DNA of 64,000 nucleotides from Duganella levis (GTDB lineage: Bacteria; Pseudomonadota; Gammaproteobacteria; Burkholderiales; Burkholderiaceae_D). Position numbers and translations under genes: made by a program. The stretch lies in assembly GCF_009857605.1 (NCBI RefSeq), contig NZ_WWCT01000002.1, forward strand, positions 417,424 to 481,423. Reading direction: 5' to 3'. The notes beneath the pieces were generated by a model. The model searched no databases. It was not told where the DNA came from and was given only the letters and a program-made list of their open reading frames with translations. Below are positions 28,060 to 36,229 of this stretch, piece after piece (position 1 is the first letter of the stretch; every line of letters begins with the position of its first letter).

Positions 28060-29316
28060 ATGTCTTTTTCCACACTGGGCCTTGCTCCCTCCCTGCTCAA
28101 CGCCATCACCGAGATTGGCTACCAGGAGCCGACTGCCATTCAAACCGCCGCCATCCCCGCCATTTTGCGCGGCGAGGATGTGCTGGGCGCTGCGCAAACC
28201 GGTTCCGGCAAGACGGCCGCCTTCGCGCTGCCGCTGCTGCAATCGCTGCTGGATAACCGCGATGGTCCGCGCCAGCTGCATGGCCTGGTGCTGGTGCCGA
28301 CGCGCGAACTGGCGGTGCAGGTGGGTGAGTCGATCCGCAAGCTGGTGTCGCATCTGAGCATGCCGGTCAAAGTCGCCATCGTGTTCGGTGGCGTCTCGAT
28401 CAACCCGCAGATGATGGCGCTGCGCGGCGGCGCCGACATCGTGGTCGCCACGCCTGGCCGCCTGCTGGACCTGATCGACCACAACGCGCTGAAGATCTCG
28501 CGCGTCTCCATGCTGGTGCTGGACGAGGCAGACCGCCTGCTGGACCTGGGCTTCAGCGAGGAATTGAACCGCATTCTGGAATTGCTGCCGAAGCAGCGCC
28601 AGAACCTGTTTTTTTCCGCGACTTTCCCGCCGGCGGTGCAGAAGCTGGCCGATGGCATCCTGCATCAGCCGTCGCGCATCGAAGTGCTGTCCGAGCCGTC
28701 CAGCAAGCCGGATATCGTGCAGCGCGCGATTGCGGTCGATGTGCCGCGCCGTACCATGCTGCTCAAGCATCTGATCGAGGAGCACAAGTGGCGTGGTGTG
28801 ATGGTGTTCGTCGCCACCAAGTACGCAGCCGATCATGTGGCCGACAAATTGAATCGCAACGGCATCCACGCCGCTTCCTTCCACGGTGAATTGAGCCAGG
28901 GCGCGCGCACGCAGACGCTGACCGATTTCCGCTCTGGCTATTTGCAAGTGCTGGTGGCGACCGATGTGGCGGCGCGCGGCATCGACATCGCGCGCTTGCC
29001 GGCGGTGGTCAACTACGACCTGCCGCGTTCCGCCGTCGACTACACGCACCGCATCGGCCGCACCGGCCGCGCGGGTGAGAGCGGTGTGGCGATCAGCTTT
29101 GTGACGGCGGAATCGGAGCCGCATTTCCGCCTGATCGAGAAACGCCAGGAACAGCGCGTGCCACGCGAAACCATCGCCGGTTTCGAGCAGACGGAAACGG
29201 CGGCGCCGGTCAGCGCAGTCACCGACGTGGAAAACGGCGGCATCAAGGGTAAGCGCAAGAGCAAGAAGGACAAGCTGCGCGAAGCTGCCGCTGCCGCCGG
29301 CGAGGCAGGCGAATAA
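28060..29316 (+). CDS. rhlE: RhlE-type DEAD-box RNA helicase
   Basis: A 418-aa ATP-dependent RNA helicase. Motifs in order: Q motif (GYQEPTAIQTAAIP), I (AQTGSGKTAAF), Ia (PTRELAVQ), Ib (TPGRLLDL), II (VLDEADRLLDLGF), III (FFSATF), V (ATDVAARGIDI) and VI (YTHRIGRTGRAG). A short Lys-rich tail (KGKRKSKKDKLREAAAA) follows, typical of RhlE. Members act in ribosome assembly and RNA turnover at low temperature. Its stop directly abuts the stop of the convergent GlxA-type regulator. Confidence 0.93.
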   Translation: MSFSTLGLAPSLLNAITEIGYQEPTAIQTAAIPAILRGEDVLGAAQTGSGKTAAFALPLLQSLLDNRDGPRQLHGLVLVPTRELAVQVGESIRKLVSHLSMPVKVAIVFGGVSINPQMMALRGGADIVVATPGRLLDLIDHNALKISRVSMLVLDEADRLLDLGFSEELNRILELLPKQRQNLFFSATFPPAVQKLADGILHQPSRIEVLSEPSSKPDIVQRAIAVDVPRRTMLLKHLIEEHKWRGVMVFVATKYAADHVADKLNRNGIHAASFHGELSQGARTQTLTDFRSGYLQVLVATDVAARGIDIARLPAVVNYDLPRSAVDYTHRIGRTGRAGESGVAISFVTAESEPHFRLIEKRQEQRVPRETIAGFEQTETAAPVSAVTDVENGGIKGKRKSKKDKLREAAAAAGEAGE

Positions 29317-30270
29317 TCAGCCTGCGCTGGCGCGGAACTGGCGGCGGTAGTCGGACGGCGAAGTAAGCAGTACGGCACGGAAGTGCTGGCGCAGCGATAG
29401 CGCCGAACCGAAGCCGGCTTCTTGCGCCACTAGCTCGATCGAGGCGTCGCTGCTTTCCAGGAGCCGCTGGGCGTGCGCCACGCGCTGGTTCAGCAGCCAT
29501 TGCTTGAACGAGGTGCCGGTGGCGTCGCGGAAGTGGCGCGTGAAATTACGGCGACTCATGGCGGCGCGCGCAGCCAGCGCGTCGATGCTGTGGTTATCGG
29601 CCAGATGGCGGTTGACCCAGTCCAGCACCTGCGCAAAGCGGTCGTCACTGCCGCTCACCGGCACCGGACGTTCGATGAACTGCGCCTGTCCACCCTGACG
29701 GTGCGGCGCCACCACCAGTTGCCGCGCCACCTGATTAGCCGCATCGGCGCCGCACAATTGGCGCAGCAGATGCAGGCAGCAGTCCAGGCCCGCCGCCACG
29801 CCGGCGGAGGTCAGCACATCATCATCCACATACAGCACTTCGCGGTCGACAACGACGGCGGGATGGCGCTTGGCCAGCGCATCGGCATAGGCCCAGTGGG
29901 TGGTGGCCGTGCGTCCATCCAGCAAGCCTGCCTCCGCCAGCGGGAAGGCGCCCAGGCACAGGCCGACGATGCGGGCGCCGCGCTTGTGGGCGCGTTTCAG
30001 CGCTTCCAGCAGCGCGGCTGGCGCTGGCCGGTAGTCGTCATGCCAGGTCGGTAGGATGACGATATCGGCGCGGCTGAGCGTCTGTAGTCCATGCTGGACG
30101 CTGATATCGAAACCGCCGGTGGTGCGCAGCGGCGACGGATCGGGCGAGCAGATTCTGAGGTCGAACGCGGCGTCGCGAAACACCATGCCTGGCAAGGACA
30201 GGTGGAAGGGCGTGATGCCGTCAAAGGCGATGACGGCGATGCGGTGGCGTTTTGCAATGGACGCGTTCAT
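29317..30270 (-). CDS. GlxA-type AraC-family regulator with DJ-1/PfpI domain
   Basis: A 317-aa protein. An N-terminal DJ-1/PfpI-like domain spans about 10-185, with the nucleophile-elbow-like VGLCLGAFPLAEAGLLDG. A C-terminal AraC double helix-turn-helix spans about 215-312 (DALAARAAMSRRNFTRHFRDATGTS; ELVAQEAGFGSALSLRQHFR). This is the GlxA architecture, often controlling amine or amino-acid catabolism and small hydrolases. It is divergent from the cysteine hydrolase at 30359 and probably regulates it. The ATG at 30270 gives the normal family start. Confidence 0.9.
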   Translation of the reverse strand: MNASIAKRHRIAVIAFDGITPFHLSLPGMVFRDAAFDLRICSPDPSPLRTTGGFDISVQHGLQTLSRADIVILPTWHDDYRPAPAALLEALKRAHKRGARIVGLCLGAFPLAEAGLLDGRTATTHWAYADALAKRHPAVVVDREVLYVDDDVLTSAGVAAGLDCCLHLLRQLCGADAANQVARQLVVAPHRQGGQAQFIERPVPVSGSDDRFAQVLDWVNRHLADNHSIDALAARAAMSRRNFTRHFRDATGTSFKQWLLNQRVAHAQRLLESSDASIELVAQEAGFGSALSLRQHFRAVLLTSPSDYRRQFRASAG

Positions 30271-30358
30271 GGCCCGATTATATCGTATGTTTGCCTTCGG
30301 GCCGCTGTCGGCGAGGTGCCGCAAGGCGCAAAATGGCCTCATTAACCAACAGGAGAAT

Positions 30359-30985
30359 ATGATGCGCCGAGCCTTGATCGTCATTGATGTGCAAAACGAA
30401 TACTTCAGCGGGAAGATGAAGATTGAATATCCGCCGGTGGACGTGACGCTGCCGAATATCACGCGGGCGATGGATGCCGCCCGTGCCGCCGATATCCCGG
30501 TGGTGGTGGTGCAGCACGACGCGCCGGAACAGTCGCCGATTTTCGCCAAGGGATCGGCGGGCTGGCAGTTGCACGACGAAGTGGCGAAGCGCGCGGCCAG
30601 CCTCCATGTGAACAAGACCTATGCCAGCGTATTCACCGGCACCGGTCTGGCGGAGTGGCTGACGGCGCATGGCATCGATACGCTGACCATCGTCGGCTAC
30701 ATGACGCACAACTGCGATGCCGCCACCATATACGAGGCCGCGCACAAGGGATTGACGGTGGAGTTCCTGAGCGACGCCAGCGGTTCGCCGTCCTATGAGA
30801 ACGCGGCCGGCAAAGCCAGCGCAGAGGAGATACACCGCATATTCAGCACGGTGTTCCATTCCGGTTTTGCCGCCGTGGGCAGCACCGATGCGTGGATCGC
30901 CGCATTAGGTGAGGGCAATGCGCTGGAGCGCGACAATATCTACCTGTCGGTCCAGCGTGCGCAGGGCGGGCAGGCTGCGGGCTAA
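30359..30985 (+). CDS. cysteine hydrolase of the isochorismatase superfamily
   Basis: A 208-aa protein. The catalytic triad is visible: Asp in LIVIDVQNEYF, Lys in HVNKTYASVF and the nucleophilic Cys in VGYMTHNCDAATIYE. This distinguishes it from the Gly-substituted paralogue at 25358. Such enzymes hydrolyse amides such as nicotinamide, ureidoacrylate or N-carbamoyl compounds; the substrate here is unknown. AGGAGA precedes tandem ATGs (30359, 30362). It is divergent from the GlxA-type regulator and overlaps the convergent YciH gene by 4 bp. Confidence 0.9.
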   Translation: MMRRALIVIDVQNEYFSGKMKIEYPPVDVTLPNITRAMDAARAADIPVVVVQHDAPEQSPIFAKGSAGWQLHDEVAKRAASLHVNKTYASVFTGTGLAEWLTAHGIDTLTIVGYMTHNCDAATIYEAAHKGLTVEFLSDASGSPSYENAAGKASAEEIHRIFSTVFHSGFAAVGSTDAWIAALGEGNALERDNIYLSVQRAQGGQAAG

Positions 30986-31326
30986 CCGCCCACGCGTTTG
31001 GGCTTGTGGCCGAGCTTAGTCAGTTCGACCATCACGCGTTCGCAATGGTCGCCCTGGATTTCGAGCACGCCGTCCTTGACGGTGCCGCCGGAACCGCAGG
31101 CGCTGCGCAGCTGCTTGCCCAATGCGGCCAGCGCGTCGGCGTCCAGCGGCAGGCCGCGCACCAGCGTGACGGTCTTGCCGCCGCGTCCCTTGGATTCGCG
31201 CGACACGCGCACATTGCCGTCGCCTGCCGGTTTGGCCTTGGCGGCGCTCTTGCAGTCGCAGTCGGTCAGCGGCTTGCGGCAGTCAGGGCACATGCGGCCC
31301 GTTTCGGTGGAGTAGACGAGCGCCAT
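30982..31326 (-). CDS. YciH/SUI1-family translation factor
   Basis: A 114-aa bacterial eIF1-like protein. The N-terminus has three Cys (MCPDCRKPLTDCDC), a zinc-ribbon-like cluster. The SUI1 fold follows at about 45-110 (GGKTVTLVRGLPLDAD, GSGGTVKDGVLEIQGDH). YciH can influence start-codon and tRNA discrimination at initiation. That is of interest beside the leaderless-looking genes in this window, but no direct link is shown. The stop is 4 bp inside the convergent hydrolase. Confidence 0.92.
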   Translation of the reverse strand: MALVYSTETGRMCPDCRKPLTDCDCKSAAKAKPAGDGNVRVSRESKGRGGKTVTLVRGLPLDADALAALGKQLRSACGSGGTVKDGVLEIQGDHCERVMVELTKLGHKPKRVGG

Positions 31327-31329
31327 GGC

Positions 31330-32292
31330 TTAGTCTTTCAACAGTCGTGGCATGAAGATCTCGAAGAAGCGCTTCTGGTCCGAAGCCAGGCACACTTGCG
31401 CGTTCGGCTTGCCCGCCTGTTCGCGGGTGTAGCCGTCCTTGTCCACCACGATATGCAGCGGCGTTAGCTGGCAGACGGCGGGATCGAGCAGCCACGCCAC
31501 CGGCACCACGTCAAACAGCGAGGGCATATTGCTGGACCAGGGCTGGTAGGCGTCGATCCACTGGTGGTAGAGCAGCGCCAGTTGATCCGTGACCGCCGAG
31601 CCGTGGCCCAGCAGGGCGTTGCGTTCCACTTCATCCAGGCGGATTTGCGTGGAGTCGACCGGCATCATCACGATCGGCACGCCGGCGGTGAACAGCTTTT
31701 GCGCGCCGGCGATGTCGGAGACGATGTTGTATTCCTTGTCGGCCGGGCGCGATGGCACGTATTGCGATTTACGATAGCCGCTGCGCACCGAGCCGCCCAT
31801 CATCACCACTTGTTTGAGTTTGCCGAAGGTGGCGGCATCGCGCTCGATGGCGGCGCCGATGTTGGTCAGCGGGCCGAGGGCCAGCAGCGTGATCTGGCCG
31901 GGCTGGCGCTTGATCTGGTCCAGCATGAAACCGATGGCGTCCACCGGCGGCAGCGCTTTGCCGCGCTGGGCGTAGCGGGCTTGCGTGAAGGGCTGCGGGT
32001 TGTTGGTGGTGCGGACGCCTTGTGCGACCGGGATCTGGCTGTGGCCTGTTTCGCGCAGCATGCGCTCCAGCAGTTGCGCGCGCAATGCGGTGTCGCCCCA
32101 GGCGGTGGTGATGCCGACAATCTCGATCTCCGGGCTTTGCAGAAGCAGGCCGAGGGCAAAGGCGTCATCGATGTCGTCGCCGATGTCCATGTCGACGATG
32201 ACTTTTTGTGGCGCGGCCTGCGCCAGCATCGCGCAAGACAGCGCGAATGCGGTGAACAGCCCGCGCAGCGGCCGGGCAAGGTTGTAAGCCAT
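31330..32292 (-). CDS. exported nucleoside hydrolase
   Basis: A 320-aa inosine-uridine-type nucleoside N-ribohydrolase. The calcium-binding signature VDMDIGDDIDDAFAL sits directly after a signal peptide (1-27, CAMLAQAA), and LALGPLTNIGAA and PADKEYNI are also present. It splits ribonucleosides into base and ribose, here probably in the periplasm. It is 3 bp downstream of the yciH stop region on the same strand but is likely a separate unit. Confidence 0.9.
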   Translation of the reverse strand: MAYNLARPLRGLFTAFALSCAMLAQAAPQKVIVDMDIGDDIDDAFALGLLLQSPEIEIVGITTAWGDTALRAQLLERMLRETGHSQIPVAQGVRTTNNPQPFTQARYAQRGKALPPVDAIGFMLDQIKRQPGQITLLALGPLTNIGAAIERDAATFGKLKQVVMMGGSVRSGYRKSQYVPSRPADKEYNIVSDIAGAQKLFTAGVPIVMMPVDSTQIRLDEVERNALLGHGSAVTDQLALLYHQWIDAYQPWSSNMPSLFDVVPVAWLLDPAVCQLTPLHIVVDKDGYTREQAGKPNAQVCLASDQKRFFEIFMPRLLKD

Positions 32293-32323
32293 GTAAGTCC
32301 TCGATTCGTTGGAAGCGGGGATT

Positions 32324-32833
32324 TTACAGGAAGCGGGCGTTCCTCAGCGTGGCCGGCACAATGCGGCGGTGGGCCGGCGCCACGAACAGCATGTAGATGC
32401 GGCCCAGCGCATTCCGGGTGTGCACCACGGTGCTGACGGCCACCTTGTCGGTCAGCTTGCAGACCGAGACTTCCACCTTCAGGTGCTTGTCCGAGTCGCC
32501 CAAGATGACTTCCTGCTCGCTGAGGTAGACGATGGAGAAGATGCCGACACGGTCGCCTACGCGGTAGGCGCTGGCCGGCTTGGTGCTGTCGGTGTCGCCC
32601 AGCGCACCCAGGTTTTTCAGGCCCACCAGCTGCACGATGCGGTTACGCAGCGTCATCATGGCGTTGACCCAGCGTGGCGTGGCGGCCACCACTTTCAGGT
32701 AAAGCGCCAGCGCGGACTCGGAGGTCGGTGCGATGTCTGTCTGGTAGCAATCGTGGAAGTCCGCGCCGCGCAGGTGCTGGGCGATTTCGGTATGTTGCGG
32801 TATGGCCGTGGTGGCGATGGTGGCGGTAGTCAT
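32324..32833 (-). CDS. DUF2867-family protein
   Basis: A 169-aa soluble protein with the DUF2867 pattern (HDCYQTDI, then TPRWVNAMMTLRNRIVQLVGLKN, YRVGDRVGIF and KLTDKVAVSTVVHTRN). DUF2867 members are small, lipocalin- or START-like folds of unknown function, sometimes fused to SDR proteins. It is the last gene of a four-gene leftward operon and overlaps the upstream lipoprotein gene by 4 bp, so it is translationally coupled to an MCE/MlaE-like system. Confidence 0.8.
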   Translation of the reverse strand: MTTATIATTAIPQHTEIAQHLRGADFHDCYQTDIAPTSESALALYLKVVAATPRWVNAMMTLRNRIVQLVGLKNLGALGDTDSTKPASAYRVGDRVGIFSIVYLSEQEVILGDSDKHLKVEVSVCKLTDKVAVSTVVHTRNALGRIYMLFVAPAHRRIVPATLRNARFL

Positions 32834-33480
32834 TTTGCGGTAATCAGGTCGATGCGGCGTTTGATGCGTTGGGCTTCGGCGCTGTCGCCGGCTTGTTCTG
32901 CGCGCATGGATTGTACGCCCAGCCAGGCCAGCAGCGGCCGGCGCCATCCTTGGGCGGAGGCGGTGTCCACAGCGCCTGCCAATACCGGCGGGCTGGCTTT
33001 GCCGGCGCGTAGCAGCACGCCGCTGGCGACCAGCTTCGAAAAGGGATCGGTGACGGCTTGCACGGCGCTGGCGGCGGCTGCGTCGTTGGCCGCTGCGGCC
33101 ACCGGCTGGTGCTGTGCGGGCAGCAGGGCGGCGTCGCTGGCGGTGGCCCGGCCGGCCAGATAAGCGGCATAGGCGCGGTCGGCTGGGCTGGCGTCTTGCG
33201 CCAGTTTGTCGAAGCCGGCGCAATCCTCGAACACCAGCGCGGCCACGCGGGCGGCGCATTGCGTCAGTTCGGCGCGGATGATCAGATCGACCTTGCCGGT
33301 GCTGGACAAGGCGTCGCGGGCGCGCTTGTATTCGGCCGCTTCCACGCGGGTGTTGCCCTCCATATAGGCGGCGGTGGCGCGGTCGATGCCATTTTTGGCA
33401 TTCATCTGCCAGTCCGGCACGGGCGGGTTGTTGCTGCAGCCGGCCAGCAGTAGTGTGGTGATGACAATGCGCTTCTTCAT
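32830..33480 (-). CDS. lipoprotein in the MlaE/MlaD-like operon
   Basis: A 216-aa lipoprotein with the lipobox LLAGC at residues 10-14 and SNNPPVPDW after it. There is no Asp at +2, so outer-membrane sorting is plausible. The mature protein is Ala-rich and helical (RATAAYMEGNTRVEAAEYKRARDAL looks TPR-like, and AQRIKRRIDLIT is at the end). The role is probably an outer-membrane or periplasmic partner of the MCE protein encoded immediately upstream, which it overlaps by 4 bp. I do not recognise the family. Confidence 0.8.
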   Translation of the reverse strand: MKKRIVITTLLLAGCSNNPPVPDWQMNAKNGIDRATAAYMEGNTRVEAAEYKRARDALSSTGKVDLIIRAELTQCAARVAALVFEDCAGFDKLAQDASPADRAYAAYLAGRATASDAALLPAQHQPVAAAANDAAAASAVQAVTDPFSKLVASGVLLRAGKASPPVLAGAVDTASAQGWRRPLLAWLGVQSMRAEQAGDSAEAQRIKRRIDLITAK

Positions 33481-34445
33481 GGCAGCTTGATCTCCGTATC
33501 GCGCTTGAACGGCCATTTGCGGTTGATTTCATTGACCAGCTGCTCGACGCGCCGCAAGCTGCTTTCCACTTCGCCGCGCAACGTGCCCAGATCGGCCGTG
33601 GCTTCCTTGGTGTTGGACGCCACCGCCTGCGCCTCCACCAGCACCGCGTCCATTTTCTTCAGCGAGTTGCGCGCATCGGCCAGCAGGCCGTTGAGCTGGA
33701 CGATGGTGGCCTGTGCATCCGTCAGCACGCCTTGTTGGCCGAAGACGCGTTCGTCGGCGTGGCCGATCAGGCTATCGGCCTTCAGCGTCAGCGCGTTCAC
33801 GGTGGTGAGCAGCTTGTTGGCGCGTTCGGTCAACTGCTGCGCGTTCTTGTCGTCGCCGGCGATCAGGCCCATGGCGCCATGCGGACCATTCAGCTTGCCG
33901 GTGACGCCGGCCACGTTGGCCAGGCTGGCGGCCAGCGCGGAATTTTCCGCTGTCAGATCGTTCAGGTTTTGCAGCAGGTCTTTAGCCGCCGACAGCAGGC
34001 GCGGAATTTCGGCCGCCGCATCGCCCACCAGCAGCGAGCGGGTGGCGCCGTCTTCCAGCGGGGGATCGGTCGGAATGCCGCTGAAGGCGCGCAGCTTGGC
34101 GCCGCCGACAATCGCCCGTTCCAGCGTGAAGATGCTGGAGCTGCGCAGCCAGTGGGCGTCGTCGCGCGGCACGTCGACCACCAGTCGTGCCTTGCCTTCC
34201 TTGCTCAGTTCAATGCGCCGCACGCGGCCGATGGGGAAGCCGGCGAAGGTGACGTCCATGCCGACGCTGACGCCTTCCGAGTCCTCGGCTTGCAGGATCA
34301 GCGTCTGCGTCGATTCGAATGCGCCGCGTGCGTACAGCAGGTACAGGGCGGAACCGAGCACCAGCACCGCCATCAGCACCAGCAGCAGGGCGGCCTTGAA
34401 TTCAGCATTGCGCACAGGGGCGGCTTGATTGATTGGTTCTGTCAT
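33477..34445 (-). CDS. MlaD-family (MCE domain) periplasmic protein
   Basis: A 322-aa protein. A single N-terminal TM segment (about 17-37, LLLVLMAVLVLGSALYLLYA) is followed by an MCE domain at about 50-135 (GVSVGMDVTFAGFPIGRVRRIEL, AIVGGAKLRAFSG). A long alpha-helical/coiled-coil tail at about 145-310 is typical of single-MCE proteins that build lipid-transport needles or barrels. It should dock on the MlaE-like permease encoded next to it. The operon has no MlaF ATPase. Confidence 0.9.
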   Translation of the reverse strand: MTEPINQAAPVRNAEFKAALLLVLMAVLVLGSALYLLYARGAFESTQTLILQAEDSEGVSVGMDVTFAGFPIGRVRRIELSKEGKARLVVDVPRDDAHWLRSSSIFTLERAIVGGAKLRAFSGIPTDPPLEDGATRSLLVGDAAAEIPRLLSAAKDLLQNLNDLTAENSALAASLANVAGVTGKLNGPHGAMGLIAGDDKNAQQLTERANKLLTTVNALTLKADSLIGHADERVFGQQGVLTDAQATIVQLNGLLADARNSLKKMDAVLVEAQAVASNTKEATADLGTLRGEVESSLRRVEQLVNEINRKWPFKRDTEIKLP

Positions 34446-34449
34446 AGTT

Positions 34450-35238
34450 TTAGTAGTAGTTACCCATGAGCGACGCGACTTCGATCAGCAGGATCACGGC
34501 AAACAGCCGCACCATGTCCGACAGGCCGTGCGTGACCTTGTTGCGGTAGCTGGCGCCGAAGTAGAACGAGGACGCCATCGGTATCAGGCCGACGGCAAAG
34601 CTGAAGAAGACGATCTTCAGCACCAGGATCAGCGTCACGGCGGGATTGAAGACCTGCCCGACCACGCGCGTGTAGCCGGTCAGCGCCCACGGCGTAAAGC
34701 CGTACAGCGACAGGTAAGCCAGGATCAGTGTCAGCACGCAGCTGACCGCCGCCAGCATCCACACGGCGAAGATGCCGGCCGCCACGCGCGGGAAGAAGTC
34801 GTTGTGCAGCTCCTGCTCCGTTACCTGGCGGTCGGCGCTGCGGCCTTGCGAGAATTCCAGCCCGGCGGGCAGGGTGGTGCGCAGCGCAACAAAGGCGGCG
34901 GCGGTCAGCGGGATCAGTTCCAGCACCAGCACGCGCACCACCATTTCCAGCGCAAAGCGCGACAGGCCGTAGCTCAGCGAGGTGACCACCACGATGCGGA
35001 TCAACACCAGGCTGACCAGCGCCGACAGCACGCCGTACCAGGCCAGGTTGGGGGCGGTGTCGGCCACCAGATGGCCGGCCAGCACCGGACGCCTGTCGCG
35101 GCCATAGCTGGACGGCGTCAGCGCGACGGAGAACATCAGCACCGCAAAGTGTAGCAGCCGCCACCAGCTATGCAGCCACGCGACCGTGCCGTGCTGCAGC
35201 CGTTGCAGGAGGTTGGGAAGGGATGCTTGCATACTCAT
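34450..35238 (-). CDS. divergent MlaE-like permease
   Basis: A 262-aa integral membrane protein with five to six hydrophobic segments. The C-terminal half keeps an MlaE-like helix pattern (LVLKIVFFSFAVGLIPMASSFYFG and a final DMVRLFAVILLIEV). However, the cytoplasmic coupling region that contacts the ATPase in true MlaE proteins (around EQIDAL) is replaced by EQELHNDFFPRV. It is the first gene of the operon, just before the MCE protein. With no ATPase gene adjacent it may have changed its energy source or borrow MlaF from elsewhere. Confidence 0.75.
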   Translation of the reverse strand: MSMQASLPNLLQRLQHGTVAWLHSWWRLLHFAVLMFSVALTPSSYGRDRRPVLAGHLVADTAPNLAWYGVLSALVSLVLIRIVVVTSLSYGLSRFALEMVVRVLVLELIPLTAAAFVALRTTLPAGLEFSQGRSADRQVTEQELHNDFFPRVAAGIFAVWMLAAVSCVLTLILAYLSLYGFTPWALTGYTRVVGQVFNPAVTLILVLKIVFFSFAVGLIPMASSFYFGASYRNKVTHGLSDMVRLFAVILLIEVASLMGNYY

Positions 35239-35278
35239 GTTGGCATCTTAGCACCGCAGGGCGTGAAACTGGTGTACG

Positions 35279-36145
35279 TTACTTTTCCGGGAAGGTGTCG
35301 ATGATGGCGTCGGCCACGGCGCGCACGCGGGCGCTGCGGCTTAAATCGCTGTGGGTTACCAGCCAGACGTCGTACTGGTCGACCCGCTCCGGCCATAGCC
35401 TCACCAGGCGCGGATCGCCGTCGGCCATGTGGCAGGGCAGCTCGGTCACGCCCATGCCCAGCCGCGCCGCCTCCAGCAGCGCCAGGCCGCTGTTGACTTC
35501 CATCGCCACGCGGGCGTTGTGCACCGGCTCCATGCAGATCTTTTCCTGATGGCGCGGCGCCACCGAGGCCTGGTAGATGACGATGTCATGCCCGGCCAGG
35601 CCGTTGCCCGGCACCGGCATGCCGCGCTCCTTCAAATAATCCGACGTGGCGTACAGGCCCATGCTGCGCCGGGTCAGGTGGCGCGAGATCAGGTCCGGGC
35701 TGGTGGGCTTGAGCGTGCGCACCGCCAGGTCGGCCTCGCGCCGCGTCAGGCTGGTGATTTCGGTGCTGGTACTGAGCACAATGCGGATTTCGGGATGCAT
35801 CACGTGCAGCCGCTGCATGGCGGCGATGACGAAATGGGCGGCCATGGTGTCCGAGGTGGTCACGCGCACGCTGCCGGACAGGCGATTGTCGATGCCTTGC
35901 ATCTCGCGCTGGAATTGCAGCGCCGCCTGTTCCATCTTTTCGGCGGCGGTAACGGCCAGTTCGCCGGCCGGCGTGGCCAGGTAGCCGGACGGGGTGCGCA
36001 GGAACAGCCGCGCGCCGAGCGATTTTTCCAGCGCGTTGAGGCGGCGGCCGACGGTGGCCTGGTCGATGTCCAGTAGCGCAGCGGCGGCGCGCAGCGTGCC
36101 TTTGCGGTAGATGGCGAGGAAAATGCGGGCGTTGTCCCAGTCCAT
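35279..36145 (-). CDS. LysR-family transcriptional regulator
   Basis: A 288-aa LysR regulator. HTH domain 1-60 (MDWDNARIFLAIYRKGTLRA, DQATVGRRLNALEKSLGARLF), effector domain about 85-285. The ATG at 36145 is chosen because GGAGA lies six bases upstream; a start at 36157 lacks a ribosome site. It is divergent from the MFS transporter at 36230 and probably controls it through the palindromes between them. Confidence 0.9.
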   Translation of the reverse strand: MDWDNARIFLAIYRKGTLRAAAALLDIDQATVGRRLNALEKSLGARLFLRTPSGYLATPAGELAVTAAEKMEQAALQFQREMQGIDNRLSGSVRVTTSDTMAAHFVIAAMQRLHVMHPEIRIVLSTSTEITSLTRREADLAVRTLKPTSPDLISRHLTRRSMGLYATSDYLKERGMPVPGNGLAGHDIVIYQASVAPRHQEKICMEPVHNARVAMEVNSGLALLEAARLGMGVTELPCHMADGDPRLVRLWPERVDQYDVWLVTHSDLSRSARVRAVADAIIDTFPEK

Positions 36146-36157
36146 GGTGTTCTCCAT

Positions 36158-36185
36158 GATGCATTTTTGCATCAGAGTGCTGATG
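36158..36185. promoter_or_regulatory. two overlapping palindromes between LysR and MFS genes
   Basis: GATGCA-TTTT-TGCATC (36158-36173) and CATCAG-AGTG-CTGATG (36170-36185) are perfect 6-4-6 inverted repeats sharing four bases. Further GCATCA copies occur near 36200. They sit just upstream of the LysR start and in the MFS promoter region, so they are good candidates for the regulator's recognition and activation sites. The overlap means binding to one may exclude the other. Confidence 0.6.
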
Positions 36186-36229
36186 TTATGCGTATTTACT
36201 GCATCACGCAAGCGGCCTACCATGCGAGC

